Shown here: one piece after another, positions 36,301-51,300 of the stretch
Layout: each line of letters begins with the position of its first letter
Position numbering within the stretch: the stretch's first letter is position 1
Program-made: the position numbers and the translations under genes
The notes under the pieces: model-generated
The model's input: the letters and a program-made list of their open reading frames with translations, nothing else
Told to the model about the DNA's origin: nothing
Database searches by the model: none
Origin: Xestospongia muta
Lineage: Eukaryota; Porifera; Demospongiae; Haplosclerida; Petrosiidae
DNA length: 64,000 bases
Assembly: GCA_963693285.1 (NCBI GenBank)
Contig: OY848920.1
Coordinates: 9,224,182 to 9,288,181, forward strand
Reading direction: 5' to 3'

Positions 36301-37942
36301 TAACATTATTATCTCTTTACATTTTATTATATATTATGATGTGTTCACAGTTACATAACAATACAGGTACAAACAAACAGTATAATTTGTGTATAAATCT
36401 AGCCCCAACCATCACTCATTTCCAACTGATCCCTGTCAGAAGTAATATTGTTGTCATCTAACTATAGCTAAGTATGTACATTGGTATATCTGACCACAAG
36501 TGGGTGGAGTCAGACAGACTTAGGGTGATAAAAAGGAAAATAATAAACAAGAGCATAGTTTACTTAATGGATTATATATAAAATGTTACAATAAAGTACA
36601 AACATGTTTACATTAATCCCCGGTAAGATAAATCCTTGTATCAGACTCCAGGTCTCCATTAAACATGAGCTAGCTTTTATATTTTATCATCTCAAATGTA
36701 ATGAGAACAGGATGAACAAACCATATTCAAAGAGATGTCTAAATTTGTTTGCAGATCCTGTATTAGATCAAAGCAGTTTATAGTCACACTCAACTATAAA
36801 AACAATGTGGTTTGTCAGGTACAAGTCCAATAGGCTAACAGACAATTCCTGTCTAAGCAAAGAGGCTGGCCTCACAGGGCTAAGTTAATATATGAATACC
36901 TGAAACCATTATACAGTAAAGAATGTACCATTGATTAATATAATAGGATTGTTCCTCTGTATATAGAACATACAGTCTCAAATTTAATGGTAAACCACGT
37001 CTCCTGTAAATCGTTGCCATAGTAACCATAGTCAGTAAACAGTAATGGCTTCCTTTCTTCTTTAGTGTGTTGTCTGTGTATTGTAGTGTGTTATAATATA
37101 TATTACTATGTGTGTACTATACTATATACTAACTCTGTTTTATAACAGGAGACACTGGAAGTGTTCAGTGGAGAGATGATATCAATAGTGTATGGCTCAC
37201 TAGACCAAGTGTAGTAGAAAGTGAAGATGTTATAAGTAAATTAATAAAAGAACAACAAACAGGAAAAGAATGGCGTATTAGTCTTTCCTTATCATCTCCT
37301 GAAAGTACTGCAGTTATTATAAACAATCTTAATAAGTGTACAGTGAGGAGACTTGATATAGTGAACGCTTCATTGGACAGTGAGTGTGTATCGATATTAT
37401 CAGAGATACTAAAAACTAATAAAACAATAAAGACACTATGGATGCAGTCCTCTTCGTTTACTGGTGTTATCAAACAAGTCAACGATAGTCTCTGTAATAA
37501 TAAAACACTTGAACGGTTAGTGTTGTGGAATGTTACTGATATCACAGATGAAGATATGACTCACGTATCTACTATGTTAGCAACTAATACAACTTTAAAA
37601 GAACTATCTCTCTCCAACTGTAACATCACTGATAATGGAGTCCAATATATCTGTGAAGGACTTACTAAAAACCAAACATTGACTACGTTGAACATCAGTC
37701 ATAATCGTCAGATCACTTCAGTTAGTACCAGTACAATAGCAGATCTAATACAAACTACTACATCACTGACAAGACTAGATCTCGACGATACTTCACTGAA
37801 CAATGATGATATCAAGACAATATGTACATCACTAACTAATAGTACTACAATAAAGAAACTATACTTATCAAGAAATTATTACGAGTATTGTAAAAAGTTA
37901 GACAGTTATCAAGTTATTAAAGACAGACTCAAGTTCTGGTAG
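30305..37942 (+). CDS. DEATH / CARD-like x2 / coiled-coil / LRR protein, gene 3
   Basis: Exons: 30305-30341, 30403-30690, 30746-31027, 31075-31434, 31483-31551, 31603-32276, 32335-32452, 32629-32724, 33154-33279, 33440-33502, 33598-33735, 34129-34233, 34281-34349, 34507-34554, 37149-37942. The total is 3267 nt, 1088 residues plus stop. The order is leader, DEATH (about 13-108), CARD-like 1 (to 202), CARD-like 2 (to 322, three residues shorter than in genes 1-2), linker, unrecognised domain (to 570), coiled coil from five exons (to 750), an acidic Ser/Asp-rich tail (to 824), LRRs. It has the largest number of exons in the set. The 34281 acceptor uses the second of two AGs; the first would give an immediate stop. 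If the last intron is retained, the protein ends at 34575-34577. Confidence 0.76.
34600..37148 (+). repeat. Duplicated block in the last intron of gene 3
   Basis: Long copy of the block at 1-3633, without either MITE, so it supplies the empty-site sequence for both insertions (near 35350 for the element at 52241 and near 35790 for the one at 1877). No gene is seen. Confidence 0.7.
37013..37026 (+). promoter_or_regulatory. X-box-like palindrome, gene 3 last intron
   Basis: GTTGCCATAGTAAC, identical to the copies at 16872 and 53966. Here the downstream ATG-containing pyrimidine stretch reads CTTCTTTAG, so an alternative start exon is not supported in this copy. Confidence 0.4.
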
Positions 37943-38064
37943 TAGTAAGTAGTTTGTTGTTTATTCTTAATCTGTCTTCTCGCTCACTTTTATTTTCTCT
38001 TTAAATTTCTCTTAACTTTATGTTCTTTTATTAACAATTTATTTCTCTAACAAAACTAGTAGAT

Positions 38065-38070
38065 AATAAA
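38065..38070 (+). terminator. Polyadenylation signal AATAAA (gene 3)
   Basis: AATAAA about 120 bp after the gene 3 stop; conserved position. Confidence 0.6.
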
Positions 38071-38329
38071 AATAGAGCAGTTTGACACTTACTTCTCTAA
38101 CGTCGCACTTTTTTGTCTCTCTCGCAGGCTCGCAGCTGGTCAGTGGTCACCGTCATTTGGCGCCAGGCGCCTGTAATTATTATTAGTGGGTGGGGCATTA
38201 ATTTAACCCTTTGTACTTGTATCTACGTTGTCTGGAATTCCAGTTTCTCTCGAGAGTATTTGAAAACCTCAAGCAGTAAGAAACGTACTTGTATCACATT
38301 TTAGACCACGTAAAGAAGTTAGCATGACC

Positions 38330-38795
38330 TGTCTTATATTCAGAAGAGATGGAAGACTACAATTTAACTATAATACTGAGATCAGTTCAGTTGATCAACA
38401 AAATTGATTTTATTTGTCAACTACTCAAGTTCAGCAGTAGATATTAATGAGATAGAGAATTTTTTGCTCACTCAGGTAGATCTAGTGAATGTTGAGGTAA
38501 TGTTAATGGACAATCCCAACATTCTATGAACAATATTTATATCCTAATATAAAGGAGTCTCTATTGAAGACAAGAGAGGGACAATTAGTAAACTGAATAC
38601 AATATAGTGTGTGGAGATGAAATACTATGTAAAGTAAGATGAGATATTGAAGACAATTATAACCTCTCCTATCTCCTCCCCATATAGCCATTAGCTAGAC
38701 TAGATATAGAGGTCACTAGTATTGGTCTTACATCAGCTGTAATAGATACTGAACAATTACATTCACAGAGTGATCCTAATATAAGTCAACTTTAA
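38330..38795 (+). pseudogene. Relic of an unrecognised + strand gene, fullest copy
   Basis: Three pieces read as exons. About 38321-38400 reads TCLIFRRDGRLQFNYNTEIS. About 38423-38496 reads S-S-A-V-D-I-N-E-I-E-N-F-L-L-T-Q-V-D-L-V-N-V-E, followed by GTAATG. 38688-38795 follows a CATATAG acceptor and ends N-I-S-Q-L-stop. No start or complete frame can be built. The copy at 55380-55867 has lost the middle frame and its donor. Family unknown. Confidence 0.4.
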
Positions 38796-39670
38796 TGAAC
38801 AAAGTTTATAGTTGCTCTCATTCTAATGTTCTCACAACACAAACAATACAACAATAACAATATATAGTAATGTTGACTTTTATGTGTTAATTTATTATAC
38901 TCTAAATATTTGTGAAGTTATAAAAAAGAAATTATTTCACACAGATATACTGATAATTAGAATATAACAACAAATACATGTACATCAATAAAAGAAAAAA
39001 ACATTAAATAATACTTACATGTATTTAAACAAATCAATTAAATCAAGAAAAGAATTAATAGTAAAATTAAAATATTAGTATTCAAAAAATTAACAAAGAG
39101 AGAAATAAATTATAACCATAGACAATGGTACTAGTACTAACAAACAATATATCTACATTATGATATTATTAATATTACATAATGTAATATAATGAAGGAT
39201 ATTGGATACATTAGACAACAATAATAAGTACTGGGCTAAAAGACACATACAAAATTAAAGGAGAGAGACACAAGATCAACAATCCACAGACATACATGTA
39301 GACAGTTAATGTATCAAGTATTATAGATATTGAATGGATTTAGAAAGGACCTCTCTCTCTAAATGGTTGATCACCCTAAATAAAATAATATTAACTCATA
39401 CCAGCTGTCAACAATATAGTTCATTGTAATATTATCATGTTGTCACAATATCATTGTTACATGTACATGTATATTAATAGGACATGTGTCTACATCTACT
39501 GACACTCATTGATATAATGATCACATGATGATCACATGATCAATTTATATGTTTACACTTATTGATATAATAGTCATGTCATTACCACTTAGTTATTAAG
39601 GGGGTCACTGTAACATATTAAAATTATAATAAATTAATCATTATCTCTAGTACATGTCTGTGTATGTGTT
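38796..39670. repeat. Convergent 3' flank, duplicate of 4787-5740
   Basis: Near-identical to the flank beside kinase copy 1, including the ATATTACAT/ATGTAATAT palindrome and the TGATCACATGA repeats. No gene is seen. Confidence 0.6.
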
Positions 39671-39673
39671 GTC

Positions 39674-39830
39674 ATTATATTGGGTACATTACCTCATTAC
39701 ATTGGGTACATTACCTCTATTATATTGGGTACATTACCTCATTACATTGGGTACATTACCTCTATTATATTGGGTACATTACCTCATTATATTGGGTACA
39801 TTACCTCATTATATTGGGTACATTACCTCA

Positions 39831-39852
<22 letters not shown>
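39674..39852. repeat. 22-bp minisatellite, ~8 units
   Basis: Same unit as at 5745-5836 but expanded, with alternating ATTATA/ATTACA/TATTATA spacers. The kinase stop codon falls within it. Confidence 0.9.
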
Positions 39853-42048
<2,196 letters not shown>

Positions 42049-42049
42049 C

Positions 42050-42084
<35 letters not shown>

Positions 42085-42469
42085 TATTCAGTAATAAATG
42101 ATATAATATCATATATTAAATAATATTCAGTAGTAAATGATACTACAACATTAACTGAGTGGACTAAAAATACAGAACCTTTACATCATCAATATTAACA
42201 TAGTGACTATAATAGTCAGCATACAATATTAGGAGTTCGTTATTACACATCATGTAACAATATCAGTTGTAGTGATTGGACAGATGTTACAGAACCAGTA
42301 AGTCCCTGTAGCTCTATTAACATTGAAGTAATCTTACTCTCACTTAGAGGGCCAATTACATCCTAAGACAATAAAAATATTAATAATAATAATATTTATT
42401 CAGACTGCCATACTCAGCTAACAAATATTGTATTAGGGCCACATGTATTTAACCTTGATATAATTTTGT

Positions 42470-42470
<1 letters not shown>
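42049..42470. other. Unassigned stretch after the kinase fragment
   Basis: Beyond a short GA run the sequence is unrelated to the other kinase copies. On the + strand about 42230-42300 reads GVRYYTSCNNISCSDWTDVT, followed by GTAAGT. It looks like a fibronectin III-type strand pair, perhaps from a different receptor, but no flanking exon confirms it. Confidence 0.25.
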
Positions 42471-43345
<875 letters not shown>

Positions 43346-43675
43346 ATACACAAATAAATTATAAATTGAGGATGAATCAATCAGTCCTAACTAACCCACT
43401 AAATCTTCATCCATTCATTCTTCAATGGATCCATTCATTTATTTAACTGAATATAGAACCAATATAGACTAGAGTGATAATTATTTTAATTTATAATGAA
43501 ATCATAGTCGTGACATCAATGGGTTATTGTGGCAGTTTCTAGCAGTAGTTAATCTGAAGATGGTCAAGCTGAAAGCCTAGACCAAACCCTCCAAAAAAGC
43601 TCTATACTATTTCTAACGAGTCAAAGGTATTTCTCTTCAAAAGATGTCATAACTTCTTTCAGCATCTTCAATCCT

Positions 43676-44169
43676 ATGAAAATATCAAACATTACCTCAC
43701 CTGAATTACTTTCATATGGGGAGGATTCAATTGAAACTCTTATCGATCACTATACAAAAGACCTCCCTGCAGAAATAGTACAAGGAGTTGAGTTCATCGA
43801 AGAAGCTATTATATCTCAAGATCTTTGTGCAGAATGGAAAATATATCGTCAATTGATTAGTAAACAACCAAAGGACAATCTAAAGTCACAACTAAAAGAG
43901 TTAGCCACCAATGAAACATTGATAGCATTGTTACCCAATCTACAGGGCTAGCCACTATCTGCTTGTCTATTCCTGTTGGTACAGCATCGGTTGAAAGATA
44001 TTTCTCACAAATGAAATTAATGAAGAGTTGACTACGAAATTGCCCAGGAGAAATTAGCTTATCAAACTTGATGACAATTGCAATGGAATCACCTGAACAA
44101 CTATCTGATAATGACCTCGAAAAAATTGTCAGTGTATGGAACAGAAAGAATAGAAGAATTACTGTTTAA
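43676..44169 (+). pseudogene. hAT-type transposase C-terminal relic
   Basis: An open stretch of 91 codons (43676-43951) ends L-L-P-N-L-Q-G-stop. One base off, the frame continues with S-I-P-V-G-T-A-S-V-E-R-Y-F-S-Q-M-K, then a TGA, then L-R-N-C-P-G-E and an ending at TAA 44167-44169. The P-V-G/S-T-A-S-V-E-R-x-F-S segment followed by K-L-R is the dimerisation-region signature of hAT transposases and ZNF862-like derivatives. One frameshift and one internal stop make it inactive. The N-terminal zinc finger and catalytic part are missing. A G12-like tract and C8 tract follow at about 44257-44310. Confidence 0.75.
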
Positions 44170-44254
44170 TTTTGACATTAATGTGGACAGGAATGATTAA
44201 GCATTATGCATTCTGTGTACATTATAATAAATATAATTAGATTCTGAAAGTTCA

Positions 44255-44322
44255 AGGGGGGGGGGGCAAATGGCTTTCAATGAGGGCAAATGCCCCCTGC
44301 CCCCCCCTAAATGAAACTCTGC
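44255..44322. mobile_element. G-tract/C-tract end of the hAT relic
   Basis: A run of about a dozen G, then CAAATGGC, GGGCAAATGCCCCC and a C run form a possible hairpin. Immediately afterwards (GCA, then GTAAGT) the sequence becomes an intron of the Ser/Pro/Thr gene copy. This marks the junction of the inserted element. Confidence 0.5.
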
Positions 44323-44490
44323 AGTAAGTTTTATTGTGTTATAAATTCATCATTATTACAAATCTATTGAATTAATCCATTATATATAATTCATTAATGT
44401 TAATTGATTTATTTTTAGTTAAATCTTCAGTAGCTATACATTCCTTAATGGTACACATAGTAACATAATGTAGCATTATTATTCTTTTAG

Positions 44491-44863
44491 ATAGACCTCT
44501 TACTCATTTTAATGAACCTGTCCCTATTAATCAAACCAGTAAGTTTTAATCTAATATATCATTAATATAGGGCTGCTATCTAATTATCTAGATCATTCTT
44601 TGGTACCTCTAAATAGAACAGAGTATCCTCATGATCCCATAAATATAACACAATATACATCATTATATCAACCACACTATTATACATTACCTGGTCCTTC
44701 TATTTATAATAGTACAGATACATCAACTTATCTCTCACCTGCTACTTCCCTTCATTATGATGATATTAATGGTCATTTAGTTCAATCTACTCAATCATTA
44801 ACGTTAACAACACCATCCTTTGAAGTAACAAATCAAGATTTGCATCATATTTTGAGACTATAG
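44491..44863 (+). pseudogene. 3' copy of the Ser/Pro/Thr-rich gene
   Basis: Exons 44491-44538 and 44592-44863 match 28862-28909 and 28963-29234, with the intron between them kept. The tail ends H-H-I-L-R-L-stop and stays open. Everything upstream has been replaced by the hAT relic, so the copy lacks its 5' half. Intron homology starts exactly at the donor GTAAGT. Confidence 0.6.
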
Positions 44864-45374
44864 TGCTATTAATGGTAACTATAATTCTATTAATAGTAAC
44901 ATACTATATGACATATCCATATTTTATGTACCAGTATTGTTAGTATTTTGTCATGGAACTATTTAAAAGTTATGTTACTGTGAGTATAGGTATTGATATA
45001 ATGAAAACCAGTCGTCTCCTGAGTTGTATTAATGATGACTCTGAGATCAATATATTAAAATTGATAACATCAACCATACTTGTAGTAAAATCTTACTTAA
45101 CTAATACTACAAATAGTATAAGGCTGACTAACCTTAGACTAAATATTAAAGAACAGTATTTTATAATAAGTCACACCTAAAAGGTTACCAGACATCACTG
45201 AGTGTGTCAGCTTTCAATTCGTAGATTTATAATTTTGTAAATTTCATAGTGTTAAGTAGCTCCACCCTAAATATCAGAGACACCTCCTCCTCGACGTATA
45301 TACACCAGCTCAGTAAAGAGGAGGATCTATATAGTTCGTTAGACTATATCTTACCAGCTCTCGTAATAGTAACT
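44864..45374. other. Gap before gene 4
   Basis: Contains an open frame of 75 codons (44953-45180, starting M-E-L-F-K-S-Y) that is homologous to a stop-broken stretch at about 29345. Since the relative is broken and no domain is recognised, I do not call it a gene. The final 130 bp are probably the promoter and 5' leader of gene 4. Confidence 0.35.
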
Positions 45375-48300
45375 ATGGCTACAAAGGACCTGCCTCAAAC
45401 TCAACATTTAGGTAACATACAAGATCTGATATAACTTTTAGTCATTTAATTTTTAACATCTTACTTCTCTCTATTTAGATATTTCAGATCTTCTGAAGAA
45501 GGCTCCCACTGAACATGAACTACTCAATCTATTAGCTGATATTAGTAACTTGTGGTATGAGATTGGGTTAAGTCTCAAAGTTCCTCACAGTATTTTGGAT
45601 GGTTTAAAACGTAGCCAAGAAAGCGATGCTATCAAACTCTCCGAAATCATTCATAGCTGGTTAACTACTACTGAGTCACATCTTGTTACCTGGGAAACAG
45701 TGATTGATGGCATCAAGGGTCCTATTGTAAATCATGTCATAAAGGCTAATGCATTACATCAGTACTTAACTAAAGGTAAGTTGATATAGTATTTATTGCT
45801 GCAGTCATTGGTTATGTGTTTGTTCCTTAGTGAAGGAAGATAATCTCCAAAGTTTTATTGGAGAGATGTCACAGTGTCTGATCAATCCTGTAAAAGTGTC
45901 CCAGCTCTTATTTGGTGAGAGATGTATCAATGAAGAAACACTTGATAAGATAGAGTCATTGCAAGGCTCCCCAGATGAGAAGAAGACAACTCTGTTATCT
46001 GCTATACATACAGCAGTATCTTCAAATCAAAAGAAATTGAAAATGTTAGCTACAGTACTGTCTAAGTTTGAAGAGACAAAAATCCTATCTGAGAGAATTA
46101 TCAATGAATATGGTAAGAGGACAATTAAATAATTTATAATTAATACTTATTGTTAATAGGTCAAACATTTCCAGATGACCAGACAACATCAAGTACTGTT
46201 CAAGAGGTAGCAATGACAAGTCATAGTAGTTGTGAAGATCGTGCCAGTGACATTTTACGTTGTCATTATGGTACTCTCTCTCAGTCTCTCCGATATCCTG
46301 TTAGAGTAGCACAGTACCTCTATGGAGAGGGAGTTATTACAAAAAATAGACTAGCAATTATAAAATGTACTGTCAAGTCTGGAAAAGCATTATTCATCCT
46401 ATTACAAGCTGTACGTCATGCTGTACATACTAACTATCATAATCTGGAGGTCTTTGCTAGTGTACTGTTAAAACAAACTAGTAATGTACCATGTGCTAAT
46501 GCTATCATACAGGATTGTCGTGAGTACTGACATAGACTTTACTATTGTTATAAGTCCATTTTAATAGGTAAAGCATTTCCTGACTATGACATACAAGTAG
46601 AATATACTGGAAGTAGTGAAGGGAGTCAAACATTAGGTAAGTACTAGGAGAGATTTAAGCTCCATTTAAATTATTTTTAATGTATAGGCTTAAATCCTAT
46701 TCCAATTCCTCGAAAGTTAGACTCTGCATTTGGGTCAATCCGAAAAAAATTTGGAATAGCCTTTAGCAAAATCCGAGAAGCAATTAATAAAAGTCCTCCA
46801 CCTCTGGATGAATTGAAACAGTTTCTTAGAGATGGTTACTCTTACCTCAAGTCTCAAATAGCTCATTCTACTTCCATTGATGATGTCCTAGATGTTGTTA
46901 ATGATCATTGTACACTGATCAATATCAGTTGTCTGGAGAGTATTGTTGAGCGATTTAATATCAAAGAAGCACAAACACATATACAGGCATACAAAGATAT
47001 TGTTCAGTCATTTTGCAAGGAAACAAAGGCTGTTCTTTGCCTGAATGAAATCTTCAAAGAAAACAAAAGTCGTTCTCTTCTCAAATGTGAGACAGCTGAT
47101 TTTGTCTTAAACTGGGATCCTAAAGGTTACACGTTAGAAGATATTAATGTTCTTCTTGCTGAATTGGTTGAGGATAATGTACAAATTCGTGTCATTAAAG
47201 AGGGCAAGTCCATCATTGTCACTTGTTTTTTTCCACTCAGTCTAACCATGTCAATTATTGCCAGAGCTCAGGCGACGCTTGAAGAATTGAAGAAGAAAGG
47301 ATTACTTCAACTTACAGTTGGATATTGTACCATTTATGATCATAGAAGTGACAAGGTAAGAGATGAGTAGTATTAGACAACAGTTACTACATGTGTTGTT
47401 TATTGATATATAGGAGGTTAGAACTATTGTAGAAGAGAACACAAAGGAGTTGAGAAGTCAATTGGAGGTACAACAAACTATTTGCAGTAAAAACCTGACT
47501 ATGCAAATATCATCTATTGAAAAACAAAGTGAAGGTATTTGTCCATGCAGTCAATAACCACTGTTAAACTGTCTATTATCCTATTGTGTGTGGGTGTGTG
47601 TATATTAAAATTCCTTCTCAACTATATTCATGAGATTATAAATTTGATTTGTAGTTCTAATTTACTAAATATAATACAACTGTTTATAACTCAATATTTT
47701 TACATAGAAATGAGACAAATGAAAGAAAAGGAAGTTGAATATTTAACATCACAACTAAGAGATAGAGAGAAGCAAAATGAGATGTTAAAAAAGAACATGA
47801 AAGGTAATTGATATTAATAAAATAATAGATTAAATTAATAATTTAATGTGGGGTTAAACTAGAAAGAAAGGTCTACCTCTATTAGACTATCCAGAGCTGA
47901 TGGCTTTGTTACAATAGTATGAAAACCTAGTGAGACAGTCCATGTAAATTTTAGATCTGGTCCAGTAGGACAGTCCAAATTTTAGACCACATACTTTAAT
48001 TAATATTTAGGGTTTAGTGACCAGTGTAGGGATCAGTATTATATATCCTAATCTTGGACTGTCCCACTACACTTTCATACAGTAGATATCAGTATGATGT
48101 AGTCTATAAGAGGAAAGGGTCTATAGTGTAAAGTAAATATTAAAACAATTTAATGTCATTTTTAAAAACCAAGGAAAGTGTACTTATTACATGTACAATA
48201 GCTATCACTAACACAACCAGTGTCATTTATTTTTATAATTATAGAAAAAGAAAAGGAAGTTGAAGATTTAACATCACAACTAAGAGATAGAGACAAACAA

Positions 48301-51300
48301 AATGAGACATTAAAACAGAAGTTGAAAGGTAATTGGTATTAATAAAATAGATTAATAATTTAATGTCGGGTCAAAGGAAACACTATATAGAAAGAAAGAG
48401 ACTAACTCTATTAGAAACATGAATTCAACTATATATTCAAAGTAGTTTTACTGAATGTTGTAATATTTCACCTTGTACATGTAATTGTTCATGTATTTTA
48501 TGTAGAATCTTACTATCTTAGAATTATGTAGATATTATATTATTGAGTGAGTGAATCTAAACAAGTGAGAGTATGGTCAGTTTATATAGCCTTAGTATTG
48601 TGGGTTTAGTTACACTGTTGTAGTAATGAGATTCATAGATGACTGTATTGGATTCAGTAGAAATAAGCCTGAGGTAAGGTAATGTGGTTTGCTTTGTAAG
48701 AAAAACAGCAGATTTAAATTCTAACAGCTGATACAATGGTTTAAATACTTTAAATTGAGCAATACACTTACTATAAATTTAGAAGAGCTATATCTGGGAT
48801 GTCAAACCAGTGACAGTCCTCCAAATACATTGTCACTATTGTCTGTTACTTCTCATTGTATGTTACTATATTTAGGATTTATCTCAAAGACTCATAAACC
48901 ACTAACTGGTCTAGAAAGCCAAACAAAATCTAGCCAAAAAGATAAGTCCACACCATCTACCATTAAAACTACAGGTAATAATGTAAATTACATTTTATGA
49001 TTATTTCATACAGTCTCCACTATCAGAGTTAAAAGATAAGAGTTCAGCTGACATTAAAGGTTCAGCTATTGAACAGTCAGATTATTATACAGATGATGCA
49101 GATGATGAACATTCAGATATAGAAGGTATGTCATATTATATATGTATAATGCTCAGTATCTATCATAACAAGACTACATCATTGGTAAAGTTCCTTGTAT
49201 GATCAATATCATGGCTACCATCTTGTGGCATACTTTGTAGACTTGTCTTTATGATAACCCTCCCACACATTGGGAAAGGGTTGGTCTCTATAATGATCCC
49301 CATTTTAAAGTTTTAACTTGATAAAATGATTTATTGAGCCACACTTACTAAAACCTATAGTAGGTTTGTTCACATAACATCTCCCCTAATATATCATACC
49401 CTCCATTTGATAAAGTACAAAGTGTCTATTAATGATCACATTAGAATTTGAAACTGAAACGTATTGCACATTTTAGTATGTGACTTTCTTGTACCTAAAA
49501 TTGTCATCATCTGTCATGTTATGTGGGTGTGTCCACATAGATCTGTTTCCTGTATTAATTATGGTACATACACATGTAAAAGTTTAAAATATCAACAAAA
49601 TATATGAAAAATATTATGAGTAGAGTCAATAGAAACTATTACAGTTTAAAACAAGACTGTCTCAACTAGTACCATAGAACATAATGATCATGAGATGTTA
49701 CTTGTATTTTATGAGATAAAGAGTATATGATAACAACTATATAAGAATTATACATCAGTTTAGTCTCATCACCAGATGCCCACTTGCTAACGTGGAGAAG
49801 GTGACCTTCTCTCCATAAGTGAGTGTGTGTCTGGATGTGTGGTGTCATGTCATTTCATCTGATCCTTTTTTTATTTAATCTTGTTTCATCTAACGAAGTA
49901 TATTGTTATCTCATTTTGTCTAAATGTCTAAAAGTCCTAACATATTTAAATTTAGGCCACTGAATTGAAAAGGTGACCTTCTCTGTGTTAGTGAGTGGAT
50001 GCCTAGGGATAGGATTAACATCAGTTTTTGTTGTTTTAATGCCACACCCACTTTACATAGTACATAATATTTTCATTTTTAGCTACTGAGAAAGAATTGT
50101 TACCAGTATCTGTTGAGAAACAAAGAGAAATAGATGAACATCAGAAGATAATAACATCATTGACATTACAACTAAGAGAGAAAGACAAAGAAAATGAGAC
50201 ATTAAAACAGAACTTACAAGGTAATTGATATTAATATAACAGATAATAATTGATGAGAAAAGATTATAGAAATAGAGTCAATAAATGAATGTAGTAATAT
50301 TTGTTAATAGTTGTCTAGTATCATAAATTAGTATGTTTGTATAATGTTAATAGCTATCACTAACACAGTTTATATCACATAGTTTGTTAATAGTTATATA
50401 TTTTTAATTACTTGTTTTATCTTAGTTATTGAGAAGGAATTAGTGTCAGTGTCTGCTCAGAGACAAAAAGAAATAGAGAAACTACAAGAAATAACCACAT
50501 CAATGACATTAGAACTACAAGAGAGAGACAAACAGATTGAGGAATTAAAGCAGAGTTTAAAAGGTCACTATTATAATATGTACATGTGATATTGTATTAT
50601 TGAGTGAGTGAATCTAAACATTTGAGAGTGTGGTCAGTTTATATGCCTTAGTATTGTGGGTTTAGTTACATTGTTGTAGTAATGAGATTCATAGATTACT
50701 GTATTGGACTTGAGGTAAGCTGTGTGGTTTACTTTGTAAGGATGTCTTAGATAGAATTTCTAACTTGGCCTCTAAAACAGTATATTATAATATGAATAAT
50801 ATTCATAACTGACTGTATTGGATTCAGGTGTATATCACTAAAGCCTTATGACATACTTTGTAGACTTGTCTTTATGATAAACCTCCCACACACTGGGAAA
50901 GGGTCAGTCTCTATATGATCCCCATTTTAAAGTTTTAACTTGATAAAATGATTTATTAAGCCACAATTACTAAAATCTATAGTAGGTTTATTCACATAAC
51001 ATCTCTTCTAATATATCATACCCTCCATTTGATAAAGTACAAAAGTGTCTATTAATGATCACATTAGAATTTGAAACTGAAACTTTTCATGCATTTCAGT
51101 ATGTGACCTTCTTATACCAAAATTTGCCATCATCTGTCATGTTATGTGGGTGTGTCCATATAGATCTGTTTCCTGTATTAATTATGGTACATACACATGT
51201 AGAAGTTTATAATATTAACAAAATATTTTAGACATCATACCTCATAGTCTTGTCCCAAGACTGCCATGTTCACTGACCAAGATACCTTTTTGCTTTGGGG

